Shown here in pieces: positions 34,255 to 43,270 of a DNA stretch of 64,000 nucleotides. Source of the DNA: JBEKYD01 sp052148435. GTDB taxonomy: Bacteria; Acidobacteriota; Terriglobia; Bryobacterales; Bryobacteraceae. The DNA lies in assembly GCA_052148435.1 (NCBI GenBank), contig JBKQIF010000079.1:1-64000 (forward strand). The letters run 5' to 3'. Every line of letters begins with the position of its first letter. Within the stretch, counting starts at the first letter, position 1. The position numbers and the translations under genes were made by a program. The notes beneath the pieces were generated by a model, which saw only the letters and a program-made list of their open reading frames with translations, had not been told where the DNA came from and searched no databases.

Positions 34255-35727
34255 ATGACGGGCAGGCGAATTGGGAGTATCACCGCGGCCGTTCTCGCCG
34301 TTTTGAACGCTGCGATGGTTTGCGCATCCGGGAAGGAGCCGGCGAAGCAGGCGCGCGCCGGCCTGTATCACGAGTCTTTGCGTCCGCAGTTTCACTTCAC
34401 GGCACGCTACTGGAACGATTACAGACTCAACCCGAAGGAACACCAGGAGGGCTGGATCAACGACGTCAACGGCCTGGTCTATCTGGACGGCGAGTATCAC
34501 TTTTTCGCCCAGCGCTGGTGGTCCTGCTGGCTCCATGCAGTGAGCAAGGACCTCGTGCACTGGCAGGAGCTTCCCCCGGCTTTTGGCAAGGACGACAAGT
34601 TCGGCGGGACCCAATCCGGCGGCGCGGTAGTGGATTACGACAACACTTCCGGCCTGGCCACGGGGAAGACACCCGTGATGGTTGCATTCTGGGCCAGCAC
34701 GGACAACCTGCGCCAATGCATTTCTTACAGCAACGATCGGGGGCGCACCTGGGTGAAGTACGATAAAAACCCTGTTCTGATCCATCCGCAAAGGGATCCG
34801 AAAGTGTTCTGGTACGCGCCGGAGAAGAAATGGATCCTGATCCTCTACGGCCCGCCGAAGAACAGTTACCTGCTGTTTTCTTCGAAGAACCTGCTGGATT
34901 GGACGAAAATCGGCGAGCCGATTCCGGATATGTACGAATGCCCCGATATGTTCGAACTGCCTTTGGACGGCAACCTCGCGCATAAGAAATGGGTGATCGT
35001 GAACGGCGACGGAAGCTATGTAGTCGGGACCTTCGATGGCACCATCTTTCAAGCGGAAACCAGCAAGATGCGCGGTGATTATGGACGCAACTTCTACGCC
35101 ACCATGACATGGAACGGCATGCCCCCACAGGACGGCAGGCGCATTCAGGTGGCCTGGATGAGGGGCGGTTCCTACCCTGATATGCCCTTCAATCAGCAGA
35201 TCACCTTTCCGGCGGAACTTACGCTGCGGACGGTTCCTGAAGGGATCCGCCTGTGCCGTAATCCGATTCGGGAGATAGAGAAGATCTATGACCGCGATTT
35301 CAAGCTGGTTGACAAACGCTTGAAGCCGGGGGAGAGCCTTCTGAGCGACTTAACGGGCGAGCTCTTTGACATTCGCATCGAGATCGACATGTCGAAGACG
35401 AATTGCGAGCAGATCGTCTTGAACGCCCGCGGCAACGAGGTGAAGTATTTCGTCAAGGAGCAGGCGGTCGAATCCTGCGGCGTGCGCCAGGAACTGAAGC
35501 CCCGGTCTCAACGCGTCTCCCTGCGCATCCTGGTGGATCGCATGTCCATCGAAACGTTCGGCAACGAGGGAGAGGTGTCCATCACCAACCAGGCTCGCGC
35601 CCAGGCATCGAAACCCGCTCTGGCGCTCGATGCGATAGGCGGGGAGGCGTATATCAGTTCGGTCAGCGTTCACACACTGCGGTCCATCTGGCCGGCGCAC
35701 GTAGCCACGCTGCATCCGTCGAAATAG
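34255..35727 (+). CDS. Exported GH32 family glycoside hydrolase (fructosidase/levanase-like)
   Basis: From ATG 34255 (Shine-Dalgarno GGAG 8 nt before it) the 490-aa product has a signal peptide ending near CASG. The three GH32 catalytic blocks are visible. The nucleophile block is WINDVNG with Asp70, where most family members have WMNDPNG. The second block is PQRDPKVFW. The acid/base block is YECPD with Glu228. A C-terminal beta-sandwich completes the family layout. The enzyme should release fructose from levan, inulin or sucrose outside the cell. It is a single gene on the plus strand between two minus-strand operons, with no fructose transporter or fructokinase nearby. Confidence 0.9.
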   Translation: MTGRRIGSITAAVLAVLNAAMVCASGKEPAKQARAGLYHESLRPQFHFTARYWNDYRLNPKEHQEGWINDVNGLVYLDGEYHFFAQRWWSCWLHAVSKDLVHWQELPPAFGKDDKFGGTQSGGAVVDYDNTSGLATGKTPVMVAFWASTDNLRQCISYSNDRGRTWVKYDKNPVLIHPQRDPKVFWYAPEKKWILILYGPPKNSYLLFSSKNLLDWTKIGEPIPDMYECPDMFELPLDGNLAHKKWVIVNGDGSYVVGTFDGTIFQAETSKMRGDYGRNFYATMTWNGMPPQDGRRIQVAWMRGGSYPDMPFNQQITFPAELTLRTVPEGIRLCRNPIREIEKIYDRDFKLVDKRLKPGESLLSDLTGELFDIRIEIDMSKTNCEQIVLNARGNEVKYFVKEQAVESCGVRQELKPRSQRVSLRILVDRMSIETFGNEGEVSITNQARAQASKPALALDAIGGEAYISSVSVHTLRSIWPAHVATLHPSK

Positions 35728-35834
35728 CGCGAGCCCCGTACCGCCCGATCACGTCTTGATCCGAGTGAGAATTCGCGCACCTGGGGTGGCGTCATCCACC
35801 GGCGATCCCGTCCGCGCGACGGGCATTACTTGAC

Positions 35835-37358
35835 TCAGTACGCTCCCTCGCCAGTCAGAATGACTTTTACGGTCCTGCCGAGAATATAGAGGTCCAGCCA
35901 TACCGACCAGTTGCGGACGTAGTACTCGTCGAACTGCACGCGTTGGGCGTAGGTGGTGTTGTTGCGTCCGGAAACCTGCCATAGACCCGTCAGACCCGGC
36001 CGCACCTTCCGGTAAAGCGCATACCTCGAGCCGTACCTCTCCGTTTCGAGCGCCACAATCGGCCGCGGCCCCACCAGGCTCATTTCTCCGCGGATCACGT
36101 TCCAGAGCTGCGGAAGCTCGTCCAGACTGGTTCGGCGCAAGATATCGCCCAGCCAGGTCACCCGTGGGTCGTGCCTCAACTTGCGGTGCTCTTTCCACTC
36201 GGAGCGGAGCGCGGGGTCGTCTCGCAGGCTCAGCCGCAGCACCTCGTCCGCGTGCGGCACCATGGTACGGAATTTCCAGGCCAGGAACTCCCGCCCTTTG
36301 CGGCCGATGCGCCGGTGACCGAAAAACGCCGGCCCGGGCGAGGTCAGCCGGATCAATGCCGCGACCGCCGCCACCACCGGAAGCAGCAACACGCCGCCGG
36401 CCAAAGCCGCCAGCAGATCCACCGCCCGCTTCACCAATTGCGGTGTGCGGTGCAACAGCCGGTGGCTTACCTTTACGCCTAGAACGCCGGCCAGATCGCG
36501 GGCGTCCACGCCCAAGCTGGGAATGCCGAACAAATCGGGTATGACGAAGACGTGATGAAAGCGCGAGGTGTGGCGCTCGATCACGGCCGCGAGTTCCGCG
36601 CCGCCGCGGTCCGGCATGGCGACAATGGCATAGCGGATACGCGCTTCCTCCGCCAGCAGATCGGCGTTGGCGAGCGGTCCGGTGATCACCGGGAGATCGT
36701 TTACCTGCGCCAGGTTACCGTCATCGTCGTCGAGGATTGCTACCGGCCGCAACCCATTACCTGGAGAGCGGCGGAGCGATTCGGCCACCTCGCGGCCCAC
36801 CGGGCCCGCTCCCAGAATGACCACGTTCTCGCCCCACCAGGCGGCGCTCCCGAACCAGCGCCGCGCAGTCATGCGGCCCACCGAGACAAAAACCACGATC
36901 AGAATCCAGGCCCCCATCAGAATCAGGCGCGAGTAGGCTCCCGCGTCGCGCGCGAAGAAACTCAGGGTGCCTAGAACCAGCACCGTAAGCGTGGTGGCGC
37001 GAAAAATACTCTGCAATTCGGCGACTGGATGAACGGTCACCGCCGGATACAGACCAGCGGTTCCGTACGCCGCCACAAAGGCCCCCGTCACACCGCTCAT
37101 CCGCAGATAGAACCACGGGTCGAAGTGTCCACCGAGTGCGTAACGCCCCAAAACGGCTGCCGCACCCGCCAAGAATACGGCGGCCGCGTCGGTCGCGATC
37201 AGCGCGATCAACCGGAGCGGAACGGCTCCGCGGACTCGGGGAAGCGTGCGTGACGGCCAGGTAGCCGTTGTTATCGGAGTGCCGTAAGGGGCTCCGCCCG
37301 GCCAGGTAAAACCCATGCGGCTGGGCAGCGCTCGCTTCCTCAGAGTCGATTGTGTCAT
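35835..37358 (-). CDS. Exopolysaccharide-initiating glycosyl-1-phosphate transferase (WbaP-like)
   Basis: From the ATG at 37358 the 507-aa product has four N-terminal helices, a Rossmann-like region (VVILGAGPVGREVAESL, about residues 165-185) and a catalytic domain at the C-terminus (SPGPAFFGHRRIGRKGREF, LAWKFRTMVPHADE, RRTSLDELPQLWNVIRGEMS, VGPRP). This is the WbaP/WcaJ polyprenyl-phosphate hexose-1-phosphate transferase layout. It attaches the first sugar to undecaprenyl phosphate, the priming step. It is the last gene of the exopolysaccharide operon and begins 4 bp after the stop of the preceding glycosyltransferase gene. Confidence 0.92.
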   Translation of the reverse strand: MTQSTLRKRALPSRMGFTWPGGAPYGTPITTATWPSRTLPRVRGAVPLRLIALIATDAAAVFLAGAAAVLGRYALGGHFDPWFYLRMSGVTGAFVAAYGTAGLYPAVTVHPVAELQSIFRATTLTVLVLGTLSFFARDAGAYSRLILMGAWILIVVFVSVGRMTARRWFGSAAWWGENVVILGAGPVGREVAESLRRSPGNGLRPVAILDDDDGNLAQVNDLPVITGPLANADLLAEEARIRYAIVAMPDRGGAELAAVIERHTSRFHHVFVIPDLFGIPSLGVDARDLAGVLGVKVSHRLLHRTPQLVKRAVDLLAALAGGVLLLPVVAAVAALIRLTSPGPAFFGHRRIGRKGREFLAWKFRTMVPHADEVLRLSLRDDPALRSEWKEHRKLRHDPRVTWLGDILRRTSLDELPQLWNVIRGEMSLVGPRPIVALETERYGSRYALYRKVRPGLTGLWQVSGRNNTTYAQRVQFDEYYVRNWSVWLDLYILGRTVKVILTGEGAY

Positions 37359-37362
37359 GCGC

Positions 37363-38493
37363 TTACCGGACCAACGAGCCCGCCGCAAAAACCGGCCCAC
37401 GATCTACCAGCGACCGATCCACCAGAGACCGGAATCGCATACGGAACCGGGCAGCCGAAAACCCCTCCGCATGCGCGCGTATCGCTGCCCGATCGAACTC
37501 GCACTGCTCAAAGCGCCGCACCGCCTCGCAGATCGCTTCCGGGGACTGCTGGGAGAAGAACAGCCCGGTGATGCCGGGAATCACCGTGTCCAGGACGCCG
37601 CCGCGGCCGTAGCACAACACGGGCGTACCGCACGCCTGCGCCTCGACCGGCGCGATCCCAAAATCTTCTTCGGCCGCGAACACGAACGCTCGCGCTGTTT
37701 GCAAGGCCTCGCGCAGCTGGTTGGCCGGCGCGTGCCCGGCGAAGACGATGTTCCCGCGAGCGAGCTTCCGGCACCGGTCCATCTGCGGGCCGTCGCCGAT
37801 GACCAGAAGCTTCCTGTCGGGCATGGAGGCAAACGCCTGGACAATCAGGTCGATTCTCTTATAGGGAACCAGCCGGGAGGCGGTCACATACCACTCCCCG
37901 CGGGGTAGGCGGCCGGGCTGAAAATACTCGGTATCCACAGGCGGGTGCACCACCAAAGCGTCGCGACCATACACCTTTTGGATGCGCCTGGCCACGTAAG
38001 TTGAGTCGGCGACGAATTGGTCGACACCGTGGGCCGTGCGCACATCCCACATCCGCAGATAGTGCAAGAGGCCGCGTGCCGCCCACGCCTTGGGCCCCTT
38101 TGAGTCTGCGCCAAGATACTCGTGCTGCAGATCCCACGCATACCGCATCGGCGTGTAGCAGTAACAGATGTGAGTCTGGTGAGGACCGGTAATCACGCCT
38201 TTTGCGAACGCGTGCGAGCTCGAAATGACCAGGTCGTAGCCGGTCAGATTATGCTGCTCCACGGCCAGCGGCATGAGAGGGAGGTAGGAGCGGAAATGCC
38301 TGCGCGCGAGAGGAAGCCGTTGAATGAACGACGTCCGTGGTTGCCGGCCGCGCAGCAGGTGGCGAGAGCTCCTCGGGAGAAAGTCCACGGTGGCAAACAA
38401 GTCGGCGCCGGGAAAGAGGAAGAGCAACTCGGAGAGGACATTCTCCGACCCGGCTACGGTGTCAAGCCACTCGTGAACGATCGCAATCTTCAT
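37363..38493 (-). CDS. GT4 family glycosyltransferase
   Basis: From the ATG at 38493 the 376-aa product is a GT4 enzyme: MKIAIVHEWLDTVAGSE at the N-terminus, YCYTPMRYAWDLQHEY, ASRLVPYKRIDLIVQAF and the nucleotide-sugar site EDFGIAPVEAQACGTPVL, with the EX7E pattern partly kept. It resembles mannosyltransferases of the WbaZ type. It should extend the lipid-linked repeat unit on the cytoplasmic face. Its ATG overlaps the stop of the upstream glycosyltransferase (ATGA), which points to coupled translation. Confidence 0.9.
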   Translation of the reverse strand: MKIAIVHEWLDTVAGSENVLSELLFLFPGADLFATVDFLPRSSRHLLRGRQPRTSFIQRLPLARRHFRSYLPLMPLAVEQHNLTGYDLVISSSHAFAKGVITGPHQTHICYCYTPMRYAWDLQHEYLGADSKGPKAWAARGLLHYLRMWDVRTAHGVDQFVADSTYVARRIQKVYGRDALVVHPPVDTEYFQPGRLPRGEWYVTASRLVPYKRIDLIVQAFASMPDRKLLVIGDGPQMDRCRKLARGNIVFAGHAPANQLREALQTARAFVFAAEEDFGIAPVEAQACGTPVLCYGRGGVLDTVIPGITGLFFSQQSPEAICEAVRRFEQCEFDRAAIRAHAEGFSAARFRMRFRSLVDRSLVDRGPVFAAGSLVR

Positions 38494-39644
38494 TTTACGG
38501 GGAGCGACTCCGACCCGCGGTGTGCCCTGCCGCATTTCGCACCGGCGACCACTTCGCGGTAAAGGTCCAGATGGCGGCTGGCCAGCAGTTCGGGGGTGAA
38601 AAGACAGGCGACTCTGGCCGACGCGGTTTGACGCATGCGCGCCACGGGGAAGGACCCGTCGAGTACCGCGTTCAGTAGCCTGGCGGCTTCGCGTGGATCG
38701 TCCTTGGGATAGAGCAGACCGGTTTCCCCGTGCGTGACGACGTCCACATTTCCCGGTGCCCGGCTTGCCACGATCGCTAAATTGCTCGCCATGGCTTCCA
38801 GCGTTGTAAGCGCAAACCCTTCCCAGCGAGAAGTAGACAGGAACGCAGTTGCGTTTCGATAGAAAGGCAGGACGTCGAATTGCGGGCCCAGTAGCCGGAC
38901 CACGCCGTCCAGGCCCGCATCATGGACCGCGTCCCGCAGGTGGGGCAACAGCGGCCCGCCGCCGACGACGTCGAAGGCAAAGTCTCTTTGCGGTCGAAGC
39001 TGGCAAAGGTGCAAGGCGATCGGGACGATCTCGCCTGGGCGCTTCTGCGATTCCATCCTTCCCACCCAGAGCACCGTGGACCCGCAGCGCACGTCCGCGG
39101 CGCTCGCGCTATCGGGAAGCGGTAGCCGGAAGCCATTCGGGATAACGCGAATCTTCCGGGCGTGGGGAAAGAGCCAGCGACATACGTAAGCTCTCTCCGA
39201 CTCGGACACGGCAACTAATTGCTTCGTTCCGAAACCTAGCAACTGCTCGGCCAGTAGCCGTCCGGCTGAGCCAAGCGGGCGGCTCCAACGGAAGTCCACT
39301 CCATGGAACGAGTGAACCACTGGAACACCGGCGGTCCATCCGGCCGGGCGGGAATACAGGCCCGCGCCGAGTCCGTGCGAGTGAATCAGGCCGATGTGCT
39401 TGTCGGCCACAAACGAGGCCAGACGTTGCAAGCGCGCGAGGGAAAACTTCCGGCGGGGTATTTCAAGAACGTTTTGGTGGCCTACCAGGTGCGTGAATCG
39501 AGACCAGTATGGCTCCTCGCGCGGACAGGCAACGAAGCTCTCCACCTCGCCTCGGGTGCAAACCATCAGTCGCTCCATGATGGCGGGACCACCGCCAATG
39601 TCGGCGCGCGCGCTGATGTGAATTACCCTCAGCAAGCTACCCAT
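38490..39644 (-). CDS. GT4 family glycosyltransferase
   Basis: The 384-aa protein is a GT-B, GT4-type enzyme: VIHISARADIGGGPAIMERL, IHSHGLGAGLYSRP, VIPNGFRLPLP, VLWVGRMESQKRP and the sugar-nucleotide site SRWEGFALTTLEAMASNLAIV (Glu residues spaced as in the EX7E motif). It adds one sugar to the lipid-linked repeat. It starts inside the 3' end of the polymerase gene (16-bp overlap) and ends overlapping the next glycosyltransferase start. The sugar donor cannot be set from sequence. Confidence 0.9.
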   Translation of the reverse strand: MGSLLRVIHISARADIGGGPAIMERLMVCTRGEVESFVACPREEPYWSRFTHLVGHQNVLEIPRRKFSLARLQRLASFVADKHIGLIHSHGLGAGLYSRPAGWTAGVPVVHSFHGVDFRWSRPLGSAGRLLAEQLLGFGTKQLVAVSESERAYVCRWLFPHARKIRVIPNGFRLPLPDSASAADVRCGSTVLWVGRMESQKRPGEIVPIALHLCQLRPQRDFAFDVVGGGPLLPHLRDAVHDAGLDGVVRLLGPQFDVLPFYRNATAFLSTSRWEGFALTTLEAMASNLAIVASRAPGNVDVVTHGETGLLYPKDDPREAARLLNAVLDGSFPVARMRQTASARVACLFTPELLASRHLDLYREVVAGAKCGRAHRGSESLPVK

Positions 39645-40930
39645 TCCGCCCCCGCCATTTCCGTTTCCGTACTTCGGTTGCGACGCGCCTCAATGGACGA
39701 CATGATCCCCACAGTAATCAGCAGGAGCGCCGGCGCAGTGCCGAAATAAGTCCAGGTATCGGCTGTCACGCCGTGAACAATTTGACCGGTCCAGACCGCC
39801 AATAGAGCCGCGCCTACCCTAGCCGAAATGCGCGCTGTGGCGACGGATCTCGTTACCACCCAGGCGTGGAAAAAGACCAACAGTGCTAAACCCGGCACGC
39901 CAGTTTCGAACAGAGAGCTCAGAAACATGTTGTCGGCCGAAGCTCCGTGAACCGCGAAGGCGGTCTTATAGCCGATGCCGACAAATGGGTCTTGCGTCCA
40001 TAGGTCAAAACAGGTCCGCCAGTGCTGCAGTCGATTCGAGGAGGCGGCGTCCAGGTCGGACGGTCCGGTCTGGATCAGGAAAACGCTTCCGAACCGTTCA
40101 ATACCGCTCCTGTAACGATAGGTCAGGTCAGCGGGCATGCCGCCAGCCCAAAACCAGATCAACGAAACGAGCGCCGCCACTGCTATCAGCGCAACCACCT
40201 TCTTCCAATTGCCCAACATGCCGGTGGCGATCACATAGACTAGCGCCGCTGCCAGCAGATCGGTCAAAGCCGACCGCGACATGGAGGTGTAGAGCGTAAG
40301 AGCGGTAGTTACGCCGACCACCGTCAGCAACAGCACCCTGGAGACCGCGCCCAACAGCGGTCGGAGCAGGAGAAGCGACAGGACACACCACGAGGCTGCC
40401 AGATAGCCGAGGGCGCCGCTTTCCTGGAAAAGGCCGCCGGCCCGGGGTGTAGGTGCGCCGTTGCCGTAGTCGAACGTCTGGACCGCTTGGGTGGGCGCCC
40501 ATGCCAGGTAGAACCCGACGATTCCGATCCAGAGCCCGACGAGACCACCCCAGAAGAAAGCCTTCAGGTGCGTTCTTGCCTCGCTTCCTGTGGGCGCAAG
40601 AAAGCACGCCAGGATCGCCGGACACACTACGCCAGCCAGGCGGACCGTTTTCAGTGCCAGCGGCGCGAACTCGGAGCTATCTACATATTTCAGGATCGAA
40701 ATCAGGCACACCGCCGGCAGGCCCACCAACGGGAGCAGCACCAGCGGAGGATCGCGTCTTGCTACCAGGACAATCGAGGCCAGGCCAACCGGCAGCAAAA
40801 TATCCGAGAAACAGAGTGAGTTGTCGCCAATGGTGACGATGCGATAGAACCAGGGGCAGCAAAACGCATAACAAACCAGCACCAGATGCGCGAGGTGCCG
40901 TTTCATTTCGCCGGTTTGCTCGATATACAT
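39629..40930 (-). CDS. O-antigen ligase/polymerase-like membrane protein (Wzy-like)
   Basis: The product (433 aa from ATG 40930) has about eleven hydrophobic segments and the O-antigen ligase/Wzy-like pattern: a large periplasmic loop (about 255-320, SNRLQHWRTCFDLWTQDPFVGIGY is the conserved part, split here) followed by DNMFLSSLFETGVPGLALLV. It most likely polymerises the exopolysaccharide repeat. A GTG at 40945 would give five more residues, but it lies inside a 26-bp inverted repeat, so I prefer the ATG. The gene overlaps the following glycosyltransferase by 16 bp. Confidence 0.85.
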   Translation of the reverse strand: MYIEQTGEMKRHLAHLVLVCYAFCCPWFYRIVTIGDNSLCFSDILLPVGLASIVLVARRDPPLVLLPLVGLPAVCLISILKYVDSSEFAPLALKTVRLAGVVCPAILACFLAPTGSEARTHLKAFFWGGLVGLWIGIVGFYLAWAPTQAVQTFDYGNGAPTPRAGGLFQESGALGYLAASWCVLSLLLLRPLLGAVSRVLLLTVVGVTTALTLYTSMSRSALTDLLAAALVYVIATGMLGNWKKVVALIAVAALVSLIWFWAGGMPADLTYRYRSGIERFGSVFLIQTGPSDLDAASSNRLQHWRTCFDLWTQDPFVGIGYKTAFAVHGASADNMFLSSLFETGVPGLALLVFFHAWVVTRSVATARISARVGAALLAVWTGQIVHGVTADTWTYFGTAPALLLITVGIMSSIEARRNRSTETEMAGAEWVAC

Positions 40931-40939
40931 TCGTTGCCT

Positions 40940-41016
40940 TTTCACAGGCTAAAGCCTGTGCCACCTAAAGTCAGTGACTTATAGGAGCATGGTGGCACAG
41001 GCTTTAGCCTGTGAAA
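40940..41016. repeat. Perfect 26-bp inverted repeat inside the exopolysaccharide operon
   Basis: The arms 40940-40965 and 40991-41016 are exact reverse complements (core CACAGGCTAAAGCCTGTG) with a 25-nt loop. Each arm also contains its own smaller palindrome AGGCTAAAGCCT. It lies between the BY-kinase and polymerase genes and touches the latter's start. It would form a strong RNA hairpin and could attenuate or stabilise transcript. The same core is recalled as common in Acidobacteria. Confidence 0.85.
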
Positions 41017-41035
41017 TCCTTTTTCATCAACCCAC

Positions 41036-43252
41036 TCACCCGTTCGACTCACTTTTGTGCTCCCGATAATACTTTCCGTAATAACCGTAGTAGTAATAGC
41101 TCTTGCTCAACTCCTTATGCACTTCGTTCAGCACCACTCCCACCACGTTGGCCCGCAGGCGCTCCAGGGTCGCCAGGACGGCCGATACGGCGGCGCGGCT
41201 GGTATGGCCGGCCTTGGTCACTACGATGACCCCGTCCACCGAGGCAGCCATTTGCAAGGGCTCGGGAAAGCCCAACAGGGGCGGGGCATCGAGAATCACC
41301 AGGTCGAACTCCTGCGAGATCTCGTCGAGCAGCGCCGGCAGACCGCGCCCGACCAAGTCTGCGGCGCGGCGTGTGGCCGGACCGGCGGGCATAACCCAGA
41401 GGCTAAGGTTCTCGCGCGGCTTCACCAGCGTGTCGCGCCAGGGGAAGTCATAAACCAGCAGCTTGGAAAGGCCGGTGGCATTGGACACGTCGAAGAATTT
41501 GTGTATGCTGGGCCGGCGCAGGTCGCCATCCACCAGCAAGGTCCGCTGGCCTTGTTCGGCGTGCGCCGCCGCCAGGTGCACGGCCACGGTTGACTTTCCT
41601 TCCGAGGGCGAAGCGCTGGTGATGAGGACGCTGCGCAAACTCCGGTCGAAGTCGGTCAGCAGGATCGAGTTGCGAATGCTCCGGATCGCTTCGTCAAAGC
41701 CCGTCAGGCTTCGCTCCCCGCGTTTTGGCGACTCACTGTGCCTGCCGCCGGGCCCGCCTTCGGAAATCGGCAGGCGTTGCCCGCGCCAGTTCTTAATCAT
41801 CGGCAGAGTTCCCACCACCGCGGTCTTCATGGCGCGGGTTACCTGTTCCGGGTCGCGGACCGTGCTGTCCAACGCGTCACTCAGTACCGCCGCGCCCACC
41901 GCCAGGATGCCGGACAAGAGAAACGCCAGTGAAAGGTTGAGCGGCATATTGGGGAACACCGGCTTAAAGCCCGGGCGCGCGTTGTCGGCGATTCGGATCG
42001 AGCTATTTTGAAAACTCGCGTTGATGCCGGCTTCCTTGATCTTTCGGATCAGTTCTTCATAGAGCTGTTTGTCGGTGTCGGCTTCGCGTTTCAACGTCTG
42101 GTATTCGAAAGATCGCGCGTTGAGGCGGTCGAAATCGGCCTTGGTTTCCAGAACCGTCTTTGCGAGCATCGCCTCGCGCGCCGCCGACTCCTGGTATTCG
42201 GTTTCGACCCGCCTGGCGATGCTGGTCTTGGTGGCCTCCAATAGGCGCTCGGCCTCCTTCAAATCGGCTTCCGCTTCCAGGTACTGCGGATGAACCGCCC
42301 CGTAGCGGGTCTTGACGTCGGCGAACCTCCGGCTGGCGGCGTTGAACTCTTCCGTCAGTTTCTTGAGCGCTTCGCCCTGGCTGGAGACCGCGGCGGCTTC
42401 CATGGTTCCGCTCTTGACCGAATCGTAGGCCGCTTCCTTCTTCACGCGGTCGGCTTGGGCGCTGGTGTACTCGGTATTGAGCTGCAGCAACCGGGCGGAG
42501 ATGATGTTGGTCTTTTCCTCCGGATTGATGACGTCGAGTTCCCGCTCGAACTGAACCAGCGCGGCGCTGGAGCGCTCCATCTTGGCCCGCAGCTCCTCCA
42601 ACTGTTTTTCCATGAAGTCGGAGAGACCGGAAGCTGCCTTATAACGAATGTTGTAAGTGTGTGCGAGGTAAGACTGAGCGATGGAGTTGGCCACGTCGGC
42701 GGCGAGTTGCGGATCGGCGGAGCGATAACTGATCAAAAGGAGGTAGGTATTAGACGGGCGGACCACGTCGAGCTTCTTCAAGACTACCGGGGCCGCAGCC
42801 GCCGCGGCCTTTCTTTGCGGTCCCCCCGGCACCTCGCCCCGTTCCAGCTCTCGCAGGTGATACTTTTCCGCCACGGGCCGCAGCACGGAGTCCGACTGGA
42901 TCAGTTTCACCTGCGTAGCCAGAAACTGGTCGGCGTCGTTAGTGGCCGACTGCACCGCTTCCTGGCCCAGGACGGCGGTGGGAATGCGCCGGTCGATGTC
43001 GATGGTCGCGGTCGACTCATAAATCGGAGTCAGGCGGAGAGAGATGACCGCCGTAGCGATCGCGCTAATCGCGATTGCCGCGAGTATCCGCCAGCGGTGG
43101 CGCTTGAGAATCCAGAGATATTGTGAAAGCGGCACCGCGGCTTCCGCGGGGCCGGGTTCCATCAGCAGGCTGGGCGCCGGCGTTGCCGGCCGGGCAGGAT
43201 CGAGCAAAGCCGGAAGCGTATTCAGGTGTTGGGTGCCGTTTTCTTCCACCAT
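41036..43252 (-). CDS. Polysaccharide co-polymerase/BY-kinase (Wzc-like)
   Basis: The 738-aa protein combines a Wzz chain-length domain (helix near 55-75, coiled-coil periplasmic region about 80-440, second helix FPNMPLNLSLAFLLSGILAV) with a cytoplasmic tyrosine kinase: Walker A SASPSEGKSTVAVHLA (Lys553), Walker A' LLVDGDLRRPS, Walker B FDLVILDAPPLLG. The C-terminal tail KSYYYYGYYGKYYREHKSE holds the autophosphorylated tyrosine cluster. It controls chain length and export of the polymer together with the Wza-like protein. It begins 18 bp after the export protein gene. Confidence 0.94.
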   Translation of the reverse strand: MVEENGTQHLNTLPALLDPARPATPAPSLLMEPGPAEAAVPLSQYLWILKRHRWRILAAIAISAIATAVISLRLTPIYESTATIDIDRRIPTAVLGQEAVQSATNDADQFLATQVKLIQSDSVLRPVAEKYHLRELERGEVPGGPQRKAAAAAAPVVLKKLDVVRPSNTYLLLISYRSADPQLAADVANSIAQSYLAHTYNIRYKAASGLSDFMEKQLEELRAKMERSSAALVQFERELDVINPEEKTNIISARLLQLNTEYTSAQADRVKKEAAYDSVKSGTMEAAAVSSQGEALKKLTEEFNAASRRFADVKTRYGAVHPQYLEAEADLKEAERLLEATKTSIARRVETEYQESAAREAMLAKTVLETKADFDRLNARSFEYQTLKREADTDKQLYEELIRKIKEAGINASFQNSSIRIADNARPGFKPVFPNMPLNLSLAFLLSGILAVGAAVLSDALDSTVRDPEQVTRAMKTAVVGTLPMIKNWRGQRLPISEGGPGGRHSESPKRGERSLTGFDEAIRSIRNSILLTDFDRSLRSVLITSASPSEGKSTVAVHLAAAHAEQGQRTLLVDGDLRRPSIHKFFDVSNATGLSKLLVYDFPWRDTLVKPRENLSLWVMPAGPATRRAADLVGRGLPALLDEISQEFDLVILDAPPLLGFPEPLQMAASVDGVIVVTKAGHTSRAAVSAVLATLERLRANVVGVVLNEVHKELSKSYYYYGYYGKYYREHKSESNG

Positions 43253-43270
43253 TTTTGGGTCTGCTTTCGG

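Noticed and set aside
34038..34283. 5' extension of the serine hydrolase frame
   Set aside because: A normal signal peptide begins at 34037; the longer start overlaps the GH32 start region.
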